In this document: positions 10,843-24,133 of the stretch, one piece after another
Numbering within the stretch: position 1 is the stretch's first letter
Layout: every line of letters starts with the position of its first letter
Origin: Anas platyrhynchos
Lineage: Eukaryota > Chordata > Aves > Anseriformes > Anatidae
Assembly: GCF_047663525.1 (NCBI RefSeq)
Contig: NC_092621.1
Coordinates: 75,382,501-75,446,500 of the forward strand
Length of the DNA stretch: 64,000 nucleotides
Reading direction: 5' to 3'
The notes under the pieces: generated by a model
The model's input: only the letters and a program-made list of their open reading frames with translations
Told to the model about the DNA's origin: nothing
Database searches by the model: none
Made by a program: the position numbers and the translations under genes

Positions 10843-13800
10843 TGAAGATGAAAATAAAGCTTTTCCTGACAAGGTAACACAGGCTTTCTATTTCAAGAGA
10901 AAATTACTTCATTATGCTCCTTTCAAACATATTTCTTTCTCAAAAAACAAACACAACACAATCTGTACTAAAATTTTCATCCTAATTCTACATAAGCAAT
11001 TGTGGGCACATCCATACACAAACACGGCGTAGAATGAAATCCTGTACAGTAATAAAGTCACTTGCCTTAAACTTCAGAATTTTCAGTCACAAATATATCT
11101 GTGTAATGTCACATCATGTATAGTTTTGCTGTACTTTATTATGTACAAGTCGTAAGATGTTTACATGAGATAAAACTCCAGTAACCTACTTAAGTCACTA
11201 GTGAGCTGTTTTCAGCCTGGTTAGAAAAAAAACCTTTACATGAAATTCCGAAGTACAGAAGTGTCATTACTTGACAATCCAGTTTATATTATTATTAAAG
11301 GTTAAAATTCAGAAGGAAATACACCAAACAAAACAAAACATGAGGCTTATGACTTCGAGTATCACATGAGCAAAAATAGGATGTGCTCTGTTCCCATGGC
11401 AGGGGGTTTGAACTAGATGATCTTTAAGGTCCTTTCCAGCCCAAACCATTCCGTGATTCGACAATAAAAGAGGGAACAGGTGTACAGAATAGAATCTAAA
11501 AATATATAAGATAGAATATGATTCCAATCTTTAAATCAACTGCTATAAGATCTGTTACAAACCTGTATGAAAACACTGAAGACAGAAAATGGAAGATGTT
11601 AAGAGAGCAAACTATTGCAAAGATAATAGCAAATAGGCTAAAGTGGAGAAAGAAAAACATGGTCATAAAGCATGAGCTGTGGATTTTTTTTTTTTTTTTG
11701 CAAAGGAATTAGTCTAACAACACACGGTATGGAGAAAAAGGAAAACACTACTGGCAGGATCACAAAAAACAACCAGAAAAGGCTTCTACAAATTTCTATA
11801 TAAAGCACACTCTTTTTACAATTCATTTTTAAACGTAGTTCCTCCTGAAAACAGAAAAAAAAAAAATGCAAGAAGGGGATTCCAGGATGCAGCATTTATC
11901 AGCAGTTTTACATTGTAGGATGCAAGACATCCACTTTTGTTCCTACTCCTGTTCTACAAAACTAAATAACATACATAACTTAGCTGAGGAAAGACATATT
12001 TGGGGAAAAAAATAATTCCCTTCCAATGCAGCTAACATCCACTATCATTTCATGTGAAGCTACCAAAAAGATTTGTCCTTGAAATGATCATTCAATTTAC
12101 AAGCATGAAATTACTTTTTGTGACTACATACCTTAGTGCCTTAAAAAGCATCCAAGAAAAAAAAAATCCTACTCTCAACTGCTGCACTCTAAAGATACAT
12201 ATTTTGTATTGTTTGTCTTTTCAATGTTTAATTGGATTCACATTTTAAGCTTCTCTCCACAAGAAAACACATTTTTTTCATGAAATCTGAATGATTTTAA
12301 ATTATTTTTTAATGAAAAATTCATATTCTCAAACAATCACATAATTCTAGGACCTAAAATCTTTAAGAGTTGCACACTTTAAATCAAATTGTTGGAAAGT
12401 AATAAAATCTGCATGATGTACATCACGTACATTAAGTATTTTGTAAGTTCTTGTCCTAATAGATGGAAGATTTGCATCAGGATTAACAATGGAGTAAAAG
12501 ATTGCTATCCACAAGATGATTTTTCAGTTATTGCTCAAGATTTTCTAGGCGAGTAGTGTTGTGTGCAAGAAAAACACAGTCACACCTATGATACCTGCAG
12601 TTCTTGTCCTTTCTGTCTGGTCTGTGCCTTGTTTCCTCCCCACTTCCTCATCATTTCTCACTGCGTGACACTTTCTCATGCACTGGCCTGTACTCCTCAG
12701 CCCAACTCTGCTTCACCTGTTGGGACAATTAGTAATAGGACAGCCACTCTTAGAATAAAGCTTTAGTATTAACATGCTAATTAAATATAAATCATCATTT
12801 CAGACTATCCAGAGACTGAGAAGAGAGCACAGAGTTAATATACCCTTATTTTTGTGTACATTCTTCCCAGCCATATGCCTGTATCTTTTGTTTCAATGAA
12901 TGCTGGCACCTTTTCAGTATGTAGGGGCAAGCTCTTCTCCTCTCTTCCCCTCCCTTACACATCACCTTTCACAGACAACATGGCTTTCCTTTCGGCTTTC
13001 CCACACAATGCCACGTTCTGCAACAGTCCTCGTTTCTTCAGACTCTGAACAGAACACACAAGGGTGTTAGCAAAAGCATTTTCCCCAATCAAAGTATAAT
13101 GTGAAGTGATTCAGCTATAACATTGCAGTTATCTTACTGTTAAGCAACTTTTGGGTTCGGTTGTTTTTGTGTTTGACATTTTAACCCTGCTCTTTTGCTG
13201 ACAAACACACAACAACTACGGTAGAAACCTCATCCTGAGAAGAAAATCTATTCCTGAATTTTATAAATATTTAAATCCACGGATCCTGTTAACATTCCAG
13301 GTGCTTTATAAAATACTGGTAATTAAATTAATTACCATCTTTAGGTGGTCTACAGACTTAAATCAGAATGCTATGGTTAAACACCAAGTTATTAACACTC
13401 GTTATTCCAGACAGCTTTGGATTGCATATTTTGAGAACTCTTGGACTTCTTTTTTTTCTTCCAACATGTTATGAGTCCCTCTCCTTATTTTTTAAGGTAG
13501 CAAAACAGCAACTAGAGTTCCTCCAAGACAGCATTGTTCACAGCACACCAAGCTACGTTTGCCACAGGTGTGCACTGAAAATACCTGTTTCATACCAAAA
13601 CAAAACAAAAAAAAAAAAAAACACAGATAAGACCCACGTGAAGTAAAGTTCACAAAAATCAGTAATTCCTAAGGAATCACGGTCTTGTTCCTTGGAGATT
13701 CTACAGCACTCACCATATTTACACTCTTACTGTCCAGTCTTTCACCCTACTGGCCCATCAGTTTATTTTTATATGTAGACGTGCACACATAAATGCACAC

Positions 13801-16800
13801 AAACACTTGAGACGTCTCACATGATGGTGAAAGCCAAAAAAAATGCCATTAGCCATCCAATTACCTTCCAGAAAATATTTTATGGGATCCTGCAGGTAAG
13901 AATTAGCAATGAGGAGTTACTGTCAAGCTACCTTTGCATTGATAAGGTACTTAATTTCACTTCATTAGGTTTTTGGGGGGCAGGGTGGAAGAACTATTGT
14001 ATAAACAAAGGCTCTATTTCAATAAATTGGAAGACGTGTTACTGGATAAAGCGGGGCTATGCACACACACACAAAAGAAAAGCAAGTTATATATGAACAG
14101 ACTTCATTAACGGATCTATTTAACACTTCCAGACTAACGATAGTTAAGACAACTCAGTTTCTGAAGCAACAGAGAGCTGCTGGTTTTCAACTGGAAAAAA
14201 AAAAAAAAGGAACATAAAAATAATCAAGAACTGCATATAGCTTATTTTGTCTATCAGGAAGTGATGCCTACACTCACTGATCTTTCCTTCAGGGCACGAG
14301 CTGAAGTGGTGTTAAAGCTGACCTACAGGACTGTAGAGCCGATGCATTTTTGCCATGTACACCTTTACTTACACTTTGATACCCCTTCCCTATAGCTGCC
14401 TGGTTGCCCAGAGGAAAAATAGCAAGGAGGAAGAACATTTTAAAACGGAAGGAAAAAAGCCTCAAGAAATGAAGGATGTCTGCGCTTTGTACTCTTCTGA
14501 ATTTTCTGAAACTGACCAGTTTCAGAAGCAAGCACTTTTTGTGCACATCTACCAAGTTTCACTACACGGAAACAAGCCTGCTAGCACCCAGAGGCCAAAT
14601 GGAAAGGTAACGGGTCGTGAACTTTTGAGATCGAGAGGTTTCTGTGCAGGAAGTTTCACACAACACTTTCCACCACATCCAGTGCATTATACTGCGCAAT
14701 GAGCAACTTAAAAACAAAACAAAACAAGCAACGACAACAACAAAAAAATCACAGATTCCAAATTGGCAGTGCTTTAGGAAAAAGCACGACTGAAACGAGA
14801 GGGGAAAGAAGAGGTGTGAAGTTGGAGTAATTCCTCTGGTAACACAAGATCTGAACAAGTAACTTGTCTGCAGACATGAAGCCAGAAAGAGAAACTGGAA
14901 GCACATGAGGAAAAGAATCAGAAAACAAATGCACTGTGGTGGATAGTAAAATGAGGAAACGAACAACCAAAAGTCCCGGAGAAATGGAACTGGAAAGAAA
15001 ATCCTCATCTAGGCAAGCAAAGCTAGGCAGGAAAATAAGACCTAACAAAACCCAGAAGGATTATGTGTAATTTGCAAATTAAACTAAGTCACCTGGCAAT
15101 ATTACAAGCCAGGAGAGTACTCAGATACGAGGTTCGTTTAATTTGCAGTGGTCTTTGGGTCTCTGTGGCAACACGCATTTCATGCTGACTGGCAAACAAT
15201 ATTCTAGATGCTTGCAGCGTATAAAACGTTCTGGTTAAAAGGCTCGAAGGCATACGGGAGCCTGTTGCCTCATGATGAGATGAAGCTTAGTCCACGTGCT
15301 CAAAAGGAGGAAAAATGTCTCTCTTGATAAGTGTATAAATGTGCTTTGAATCCTCCACGGAAAAGGCCACAGACATTTTTAACAAGCCTGGGAGTTACCT
15401 AGAAAGCAAGGCTCCAAGCTGGAGCAAGAGTCTTGACCAGACCTCTGCAAGGTACCCCGAACAGGTCTGCAGGGGCCTGTCTTCATTGCAGGGGGAAGTT
15501 ATTGCACCTCCTTCTGCAGCACGACCACACACGCAGGCACCATGCCATCTGACGACAAGAAAAGGGTGACCCCTGCCTCCTCTCTGGTCCCAGTCCGGAA
15601 GACGAGTCCAGATTTGATTTCTGCCTGACCGATCATCCTCCTTTCCACGAGGGAGGCAACGCAGCTCCCAAGAGCTGGTCATGTTTTGTTTACACAGCGT
15701 GATCCACGTGGGATCACCGGCCAAATGCTTGCACGATCGTGTGAGCAGAGTGCAAGCAAGAAAGCATTAGTTCAACCCCCCCCACTGCTGGTATGTGCTG
15801 CTCAGAAAGGGAACGTCTTCTCCTGAGCTTGACATGCCACCGTAATACACCGCGTCGTTTAATGAATAATGGCATCGAGCTGAATTATTTGTAGCACGGT
15901 ATGATTAAGAAAGTTAATTGCAGAGATAATGGCTAGATTATTGAATCACACGAGCGCTCATTTCATCAGCTTTCACCGGAAATTTAGGGTGCGGTTTCCT
16001 GGCCGGTTTGTGCTGATTTAAGGCTGCAGCCAGAGGAGCGTCGTGCCATTCCCCACCCCGTGGGCTGCCACGGTCCCCCCGCAGCACCATCAGGGTGAGG
16101 GAGGGCAGAAACGCAGTGCTGGGGATGGGGCTGTGCTCCTGGTGAGCGTGCTGAGCCTGAACAACTTCAGCAGAGCAGCAGCAAGAGCAGGGAAGGGTGC
16201 TGCCTGCAGAGCAGTCGAAGCACTCCTTGCTCTTCACCTACCCACTTCGCAGCACGGGGTGAAAAACGTGTAAAAGGAGCGTCCGCACACCTGGAAAGAC
16301 AAGCCCTATTTCCATCTGCAGCTATAAAAAAAAAAAGTCCCTCAAACACACAGAGCTTACGCAACACGTAACAAAATTAAAAATACAAACGATACACGAC
16401 AGCCAAAACCAGGAAAACTGAAAGCAAAAGTGCCACACTGCGACAGAGCAGAGTCACAGGCTGCGCCCTAAAACAGCTGTAGGCGTCCTTTCATCGCAGG
16501 AGAGCTCCCACCCTCACATTTTGACACCGCGCTGCATTTAATCAGGATATCCTTTGAAAGCAAGTCAATCCAAACACACTCGCACTTATCGCTTAATACC
16601 TCAAGAGGTGATTCAGCTAGCAGAGCAACTGTGCAGCAGGAAACTCAATAAATGCTCCTCGGCAGGACCCTGCACGCCTCGCTGCTGGCCTCCCCCCACG
16701 GGGGGCCCAAGCAGATGAGCTTTCTTGACCATAGACCAAATTGCACAAATCACCACTTGACAACTGGTAAGAAAATCAGGGGAGTGATTTGTGTTTTGCT

Positions 16801-18950
16801 GTTTTCTTGTTTCTGATGTCAGATGATTCACATTTCCAATTATATCAGACATTATTAGCAAGCCGGTTTGTTGAGGGAACATCAACCTCAGGAGGAGGGA
16901 TGCTTTCATTCGTACCAGGGACACGCCAGGTATTTTTCCTAGGCATGTAACTCAAAGTGGGTTAGAAACAGGCATCAATAAAGCAATTATATGCAGGGAA
17001 ACGTAGGAGAAATATATGCTATCACATACATGCAATAAAAAACCCCAAAGCCTTGTTAGACAGAAACCTAGGTCTAATGACAGGCATGTGCCTCCGTGAG
17101 GCTGAATGTCACCCTGCAGAACCCAGAATCCTTCCTAAACCTGAAGATTTCCTCACGTCTGTGGAGGGGCTGAATTTAGGTTGCAAATGGACGTTCAGCT
17201 GCTGTGTTTACTGTTGTTTCTCATTTTTTTCCCCCTTACCAACCCGCAAGAAAGTCGCTATTCTCTCTTCCAGCATATATGCATACACACAAGGCCCATC
17301 TTCAGTAGCCAACATAAAATCACAGTTCGTACCACTCATGATTTACTTCAAATTAATAAGTTCAACTTGAATCCCATTTTCCCCCCAAACCAGTAATATT
17401 AGAGCTGAGTGCTTTGCCACAAAACAGTGAAATTTTTACAAGCCTTCTACAGAAGCCTCCTGATCCAAACCTAAAACGTTTCCTCTTTTATTAACTTAAT
17501 GTATTCTCACTCTCACTAAACGCAGCAGGCTTTGGATCCAAGGCAGGCTCTGTGTCCCACAGAAACAAATTAACCCGTGTATATTATTTCCACAAAGGCT
17601 ACAATGAAGTGTAATTTTACTTTATTGCTCTTCTTATTTTGAAAAGCGTTTAACAACAAAAATACAAGCTGAATTATGACAACTTTTAACCTGTTTTTAC
17701 TTTCAATTATTCATGGTACGTAAGGCAATTTAACTTCACCATGCCTCTCAGCAGCATGTATCTTTATCTGTCTAACAGTCTGGACACCCTGCAATCAAGT
17801 CCAATTCTCAGAAAGTACTTAGCATCTCCTAACAACCCCCCTTACGTCCCCCAAACCACCCCAAAAACACAGCCCTTCCTGAAGCACCAGGGGCAGTATC
17901 CCAGAAATCACAGCAAACTTGAACTTGCAGTTATCACCAAAAACCTGCATCATGCCTGAAACATCCAGAGAGATCCACTGAAGAAAATTTCTTAAAAAAC
18001 ACCCCATTGATTCACGCTTTATCGGGTGCCTTGTCTTTGCCTTATTCACTGGCAAGCAGGTTTACTGTTGCACTTTAGTGCTGCTTTGCAACATTACCTC
18101 TGTGCAACTCAGGAGCTGCGTTTGTTTCCATGAACTATTTCTACTCAAAACACAACCACATGTCACCAGCCATAAGTCATCTCTAGTGTCAGTATTCCAG
18201 AGCACCACACACACTGCGTAAGCCTGTATCCATCCTCTCTCAGCAGAAATACCAATTGCCACATTAAAAAAATTAAATTAAAAAAAAAAAAAGCGCGGAA
18301 AAGAAATCCGTCATACTAATTGAAAGATACTATGGAGACTATAGGGACCAGACTTTAAGATTAGCTGGCGATTTCACAGCCTAGGGGAAACCAAAAGTGT
18401 TATATTCTAAAATGGATTAAATGAGACAAAATAAAAGTAACTCATGAATATATTTCGTACGTTGGAAAGGACGACATTGTTGCTCTAGTGTTAGCGCCCT
18501 TAACTTCCTTTCGGAGATTTCCCAAAAAAACTAGTTTCACAGCAAAAGTGAAAAGAAAAACAGACACTGATCACATCAAAGTTACTCATTTTTGAATGAA
18601 TCTCCCTGAGAAGGCACATGTAGATCCCAGCACCATTTTCTTTCTGACTACCCAGCCTCCACACCACAAGCGCCCTCATCAACCTGCCTCCCTTTTCGAA
18701 GGCTTGCGCTCCAGCGGCCCTGAGCTACGTCGGGGAAGTTTCGGAGACGCTGCTTTGAGTCACCAGAAAGGGAAGAAAAGGGGAAACAAACAAAAAAATA
18801 GTTCTGAAACTGCAGTGAGAGTTGTGAGCGCTGAGGAGCCTGATCCGTGCTCCAGAGGTGTCGAGGAGCAGTGTGGCTCCTGCAAGTCACTGAGGCACAG
18901 CGCGAACTTCGAGGTAATTAATCGCACACCTTGCACGAGGTTTTACCGCC
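10843..18950. other. Long non-coding stretch, candidate intron of a minus-strand gene
   Basis: Apart from the CR1 tail at 11381-11461, nothing could be identified. There are scattered A/T runs (11685, 11855, 13605, 14193, 18280). The segment 15855-16020 is unusually rich in homeodomain-type ATTA/TAAT cores and is a candidate enhancer. Open frames such as 14562-15008 on the minus strand look accidental. If the CpG island at 19-20 kb is a minus-strand promoter, all of this lies in its first intron. Confidence 0.4.
11381..11461 (+). mobile_element. CR1 LINE 3' tail
   Basis: Only the last ~80 bases are present: a CCCATGGCAGGGGGTTTG block, the TAGATGATCTTTAAGGTCC block, AACCATTCCGTGATTCG, then unique DNA. 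It is an extreme 5' truncation, common for CR1. Confidence 0.88.
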
Positions 18951-19010
18951 TGTAGCGGCGGTTTTCGTGCATTTAGGAGAAATTGTGACAGAAAATAAAT
19001 AAAAGGGGGT

Positions 19011-19030
19011 GGGGGGGGGGGGGGGGGGGG
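19011..19030 (+). repeat. Poly-G run of 20 at island edge
   Basis: Twenty uninterrupted G residues follow GGGGGT. Further G runs of about 8 to 12 occur near 19278, 19397 and 19430, all on the plus strand. On the minus strand these are C runs. Such tracts can form G-quadruplexes and are often mis-sequenced, so their exact length is unreliable. Confidence 0.9.
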
Positions 19031-19467
19031 AGAAGAAGGGAAAGGGGAGGAGGAGGGCTTCAGCTTTCGGCTGGCGGAGCACGGCTGGCTGCCTGGGACG
19101 GGGAAATGTGTCAGCAGGGCCAGGGCAGCCCTTCGGCTGTAAGATCCCCGCAGGTGGAGGGAGGGAAGGGAGGGAGGGAGGCAGAAGCCAGAGGGCAGCG
19201 GTGACACCCTGAGGAGGCTGTGGAGCCGCCCGGGTGGCCCGGGAGTGGGGCAGGTCCCCCAGGAAGGAGGGGAGGGGAGGGGGGGGGGGCAGGAAGAGGC
19301 AAAAAAAAATTAAATGAAATTAAATTAAACAGCCACACACACAGCAGGAGTGAAATAAATGAATTAATTAAATTAAGAGGGAGGAGAGGCGCGCTGGGGG
19401 GGGGGGGATAAAGCCGCACTGAGGGGAGGGGGGGGGGTTAGAAAGTTACCCACACGCCGGCCGCCTG

Positions 19468-19468
<1 letters not shown>

Positions 19469-19500
<32 letters not shown>

Positions 19501-19524
19501 CGCCCGTCCGTCCGTCCGTCAGTC
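19469..19524 (+). repeat. (TGTC)n followed by (CGTC)n microsatellite
   Basis: About eight TGTC units (19469-19500) pass into CGTC-like units (19501-19524). The second block differs from the first by T to C, so it may be one tetranucleotide array in which CpG-bearing units arose. It lies between the dense island core and its G-rich shoulder. Confidence 0.9.
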
Positions 19525-19546
19525 CGCTTCCTCCTTCCTCCGCTAC

Positions 19547-20030
19547 CTGCCCGGGTAGCCGGAGCCAATATCCCCTCGGCCCGGCCCGGCCCGGCCCCGC
19601 CGAGAGCCGGCCCCCGCCTCTCCTCCCCGCTGCCCCCGCCGGCGGCGGGGCCGGGCCGGGAAGGGGGCGAGGCCGGCAGGGAGCCGCACCCCCCCCCCAC
19701 CTCCCCTCAGGGACACCGCCCCTCGGGGCTCAGCCGCCCATGTCCCGGCTGGGGAGCGGGGAAGGGGGGCTGGGGGGAAGGGGACCGAGCGGGGACGGGG
19801 GCTGGGGACCGGGAATGGGGCTAGGAGCGGGAGCAGGGGGGGAGGCGGGGCGGCGGGCGGAGCGATACCTCCTGCCTCCTCCCCCTCCACCCCCTCACTG
19901 AGGGGAGCTCGCTGCCGGCGCCAGGCGCGTGCGCCTCGCCGGCCTGGGCGCGCATGCGCGGTGCGAGACCCGCTGCCGCCCCGTCGTGAGGGCTCTGTGG
20001 AGAGGGGAGAAAGCGCCTCTGCGCCGAGGG
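19547..20030 (-). other. Candidate first, non-coding exon with splice donor at 19546
   Basis: On the minus strand the sequence GGGCAG|GTAGCG gives a plausible donor with GT at 19546-19545, downstream of the NRF-1 sites. A second weaker option is GTGG|GTAACT near 19448. The start of the exon is not visible and is set by eye to the edge of the dense island. This is a guess from splice-site appearance and expected gene order; a plus-strand transcript is not excluded. Confidence 0.22.
19949..19960. promoter_or_regulatory. NRF-1 binding site, palindromic
   Basis: CGCGCATGCGCG is a perfect match to the NRF-1 consensus YGCGCAYGCGCR. A second near match, GGCGCGTGCGCC, lies at about 19924-19935. Paired NRF-1 sites are common just upstream of TATA-less promoters. 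Confidence 0.75.
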
Positions 20031-20059
20031 TGGCTGCGCGTTAAAAATCGGTTTTATCA

Positions 20060-20165
20060 ATAAAATTGTGAATAAAGACACCAAGATCAGCCCAGTCCAA
20101 CGCCCCCCCGGTGCCACCATCACCCACTGAGCTGTGTCCCCCCGCGCCACGTCCAGCTCCTCACC
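20060..20165 (-). mobile_element. CR1 LINE 3' end at CpG island edge
   Basis: The stretch GATCAGCCCAGTCCAAC, then GGTGCCACCATCACCCACTG and CGCCACGTCCAGC, matches in reverse the CR1 3' UTR at 61240-61320 in this window. That copy reads ACGTGGTGCTTGG, TTAGTGGGTGACATTGGTGG and GGTTGGACCAGATGATC. The tail is degraded. It sits directly upstream of the island for a minus-strand promoter. Confidence 0.75.
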
Positions 20166-23100
20166 CTTGGCGTGAGGGCGCTGAGGGGAGGGGGGAAGCC
20201 ACCTCTCTGTGGTGCGTGTCGGCGCTCGCCGTGCCCCCAAAATGCTGCTCATGGTGTGGGGAAGCCACAGGCGTGGTGCTGAGGGGGTGCCTGTGGTGCT
20301 GAGGGGGCACCTGTGAGGGCTACACCAGGCCCCGTGGTCATCACCTGGTGCTGAGGGGCTAAGGCGTCCAAAGGGCGTCTCCATCACACAACACACTATG
20401 GCCCCACGCACAGAAGCAGCTGAAAGTAAAAGCTAGAAGGCAGGGAAGGCGAGGTGGTAGGAGGAGAGGGGAGCCTCGTGCAGGCTGGTGTCCCTGCGGT
20501 GTGGATTCTTTCGTTCAAAATGGGAAGAAAGTTGCTTTCGTATTTGTTTGGTGCCTGACACAATCACCGTGCATGACAGCATCCCTTACGGGAAACAATG
20601 GGACCTGTTAAATATTTGCATCTCCCGGAGTCACCCGGTGCACGACTCAGCCTGTTACAGAGGCTCCAGGCGATTGCAGTCCGCAGCCCTGTCTCCTGTC
20701 AGGTGACGGCCATATACTGCAAACACTTCCTGACAAATGATACCTGTGGCCCGTCACCTGCCGGAGGGCGCCTGCGTGGATGGGGACAGGGTGTCCTTTG
20801 AGCCCTGCTGCAGGCAGAGCGAGTGGTATGACTGGGGAAGAAGCCGGATGGCAGCAAGGTCACCAAGCATTTGACCCCGCTGCTGCCTGCAGCGGGGAGC
20901 ACCTAGGAAAGCCGAATGCTTTGGGGTGGAATCCACACCAGGTTTGATTGAAGGATGTAGGTCGAGAGTCCGGTCCGTCTAAAAACAGGGTGATTTTATT
21001 CAGTTTGATATTTATGAAGTGGCAGGACGCTGCTTTTCGTCAGTGCTTTTCTGCTTTTTCATCCATCAAACATAATGGTATACCAATCTATCTTTTCTAG
21101 CACATCTGCTCGTGTGGCCAGCTGATACGCTGTATGAGGGGAATTAACCCGACCTTCAAAAAATACCTATTTTTAACTACTTAACTTGTAGACCTGGTTG
21201 GTCCCCTAATGCAAGACAAAAAGTGGGTGTTTATGCTGCTTTTCTAGTTTAGGGCAGGAGGCAGGAAAAGCCTCTTGTAGGGAGAGGGAAATTTGAATTC
21301 TCACATGAAGCTCCCAGGTTTTTGTGGTTTGAAGACACAGCCTTTTAAGTCCTTTAAACTCACCTGAGTTCACTAACCTGGGAAAAGTTGCAACATCAAG
21401 TGGAAATTGTGAGAAATTTGTGGTTTCATATGCTTTTCACCTTAGACTAGGCTTTGGTTAATGGCCTTATAATGAAAGCAAAACTGTGTAAGGTGCAAAA
21501 CGCACTGAAATGACAAGGCATTGGCACAAACCAAAACCACCGTGGTTTTCGCTGTTTCATTCTTCCCTGACTTAAACTTTCAATAGTATTGCTGCTTCAG
21601 AAAGCTTAATATTCATTATGTCAGACTGCAAATACCTCATAATCTTAAAATTTTATTTTTTTTATGGATCTAAATATGGGGAAGTGGAATTACAGTAGTT
21701 TTCTACAGCTCAGTGAAAATAAGGATTTGAGGTTATTGTCATTTGTAGAAGAAATTAGGATCTGACTGTATTTTTTATTTAACTGGTCGTTTTTTAAGAG
21801 TAATTCCTTGAAAACAGTAGATTTTGTTAATAATACAGGAATATTTAAAAGTTTGCTTTTCCAGTCCCCCATTAAATACAAGACAAATCACAATGATTAA
21901 TAAATAAATAAATAAATGAAAGACCCCACCCAGCATAATGACTGATAAGGTAAGATTAGAAATACTTTGGTGAGTATGCATTTCAAGAAATTAATTTTAT
22001 TCCTAACCACAGACTCAGGATCAATGGTGTTTGAATCAGATGGTACGACAAAAGAGCATGAGGAAAACAGATATAGTTGCTAATATATATTCTAATATAT
22101 ATTTATTAAAGGTATACATATAGGAATCTACTAGCGTGTACAGTATATTAGAACATACTAATATCAAAATATCGGACTATACTTACATTTTAAATATGTA
22201 TTGTAGATCAATAATTGTATATATGAGTATGAAATTATCGGGTTTTTTAATCCTTCTAAAACCCTTTAAGTCAAGCTGTGAACAATGCCTCACAGTTTAA
22301 TTCCCTGGCACACATGTTTCTTATTACAAGTTGAATATACAGTGTAATTTAAAAATATTATGAGGGTTCTCCTGTAATTTGTCTGTATACTATAAAAACA
22401 GAAATTAGCGTGTTTTGCCAATAATTATCTAGACTGTGCTGCCATTGAAGAATGCTTCGTAATTAATTTCCAAGTGCAATTCACAAGGCCAATAGAAATT
22501 TGGATAGATTGTTATGACAGGAAAAGAAAATAAATCCTTTGTGATAAGGCCTGTGATCTGGTTTTAACATGTGGGATTGCAACACATGTGAGGAACAAAA
22601 GAAAAAAGTTTAAACAACACAGGGAAGGAGCAAAGGGGAGAAAGAGATGTTAAAGTAATGTGAGAGAAAGCACTTCTAGGAAGCAAAATTGGGCTTTGGA
22701 AGTTATATTCTTACTTTCTCTGGACTGCTTTATGTTGTCTTTATAAGTTCTTTATATGTAAAATCAGTGTCCACTGATTTTACTCATTCCTTTCTTTTCT
22801 ACTTGCTTCCCTGGCTAGTTGCATCCATTCCTTTTTCTTCTGTTCCAGTCCCCGTCAACTGCACTCTTTTTGGTACCTGTCAAATTCGTGTTTCTTGTAA
22901 CTTCAGGGAAGTTGGTGGAGTTGTACCATGTACAAGTAAGGTGGGAGTGATTGTGTTGAATGGATGCATTGTGTTTCAGCTGACTCCTTTATAAGGACAT
23001 ATAAACCAGACAATGGTCTTGTTTACTTTAAAGTGTTATATGGTGTAATTTAATTAAATAGAACTTCTAGCAACAACAGAAGGCTGTATGCACAGATGCA

Positions 23101-24090
23101 ATTATAGGATTAGGGCCTGGGTGTGCAATAATTACCCTGCTAAACATGCAAATATGATTAGACAGACAAAATCAGTCAATGTAATCTGTTCTAAACAGCC
23201 TACATTTACCAGTTTTCGGCAGCACTTTTTTTTTTTTTTTTTTTTTTTAATGGAAAATGACTGTATTTGAGGTTATTTATATCGAGTTTAAAAAAACAGT
23301 AATAATAGTAGCTACCTTATTTTCCTTATTCATACCTTAATATGGACAATAGGAATAGAAATAATACTTACAACACCACCACCCCAAACTGGTCTGTTTT
23401 TCTGCTTTCTAATTTCACATTTTCAAGCTCATTGCAGGAATCCCTTTTTGATTTAAGCTCACCTGTTTAAAAAGTTTTCTTTTATGAATCAAATACCCAA
23501 CGCTTACAATGTTTTGTTTTTTTTTGATTAGATCAGTTTTTAACATTTGCCAGAAAATCACTGTGTAGTCTTCAAGTCATTGTTCTCTTATGCAATATCC
23601 AAGAACACAATATTCCGTGTAAACTGATTTAGTACCAAAACAAGACAGAGAAATATTGGTTCCAAATTGCCCTGTCTTCACTGGGTCTCATCTGGCATAA
23701 TTGCTTACATTTCTGTGTTTTAATTCACACGTCCGTAAGTCAGAAATTGTGCTTATTATGAAATACAGAGGAATGAATGCTTCAGAATGTGCTTAATCCT
23801 TTCAGTGAGCAATTTAGCGTCACCTTTGCTCTTTTCTTGCCATCTTAACTAGTAAAAAATTATGACTTTTCCCTAACATTTACTGTTAAGTCATTTTAAG
23901 CAATACATGTAGTTACTGCCAGTTGTCAGCTCTTGTAATTATCTTCTAAATTGTACTGTCATTACAGTAAGTCATTAGTTTACACATTTTTGCTACATTT
24001 ACTTCTTATTTTTGTCATCCAGATATGTCAAGCGATTGCTATATCAATCCTAATTCACAGGAACAAACTCATTACCATATCATTTTAAGC

Positions 24091-24096
<6 letters not shown>

Positions 24097-24132
<36 letters not shown>
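24097..24132 (+). repeat. Poly-T tract of 36
   Basis: Thirty-six uninterrupted T residues. No LINE or gene copy is joined to it on the minus strand, so it is not an obvious retrotransposed tail. Length is likely polymorphic or an assembly estimate. Confidence 0.9.

Positions 24133-24133
<1 letters not shown>

Larger units (their letters stand above)
18955..20060. promoter_or_regulatory. CpG island, candidate promoter of a minus-strand gene (KIAA1958 by synteny)
   Basis: GC content and CpG density rise sharply, most densely at about 19540-20030 (GGCCCGGCCC repeats, GCGCGCATGCGCG). Such islands mark housekeeping-type promoters. There is no TATA box in the dense part, and two NRF-1-like sites lie at 19925-19960. 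In mammals the next gene downstream of HSDL2, on the same strand, is KIAA1958; that would place its promoter here reading toward position 1. No coding exon of that gene was recognised, so the assignment rests on gene order from memory. A lncRNA promoter is the main alternative. The island also holds a G20 run and tetranucleotide repeats. Confidence 0.7.

Noticed and set aside
1-19000. KIAA1958 coding exons on the minus strand
   Set aside because: I looked for them because gene order predicts the gene here, but recognised no conserved exon with splice sites. Only the candidate promoter is reported.
19821-20411. 196-codon minus-strand open frame over the CpG island
   Set aside because: Half lies in the GC-rich island and half in a CR1 tail. 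There is no domain, and its start lies upstream of the likely promoter.
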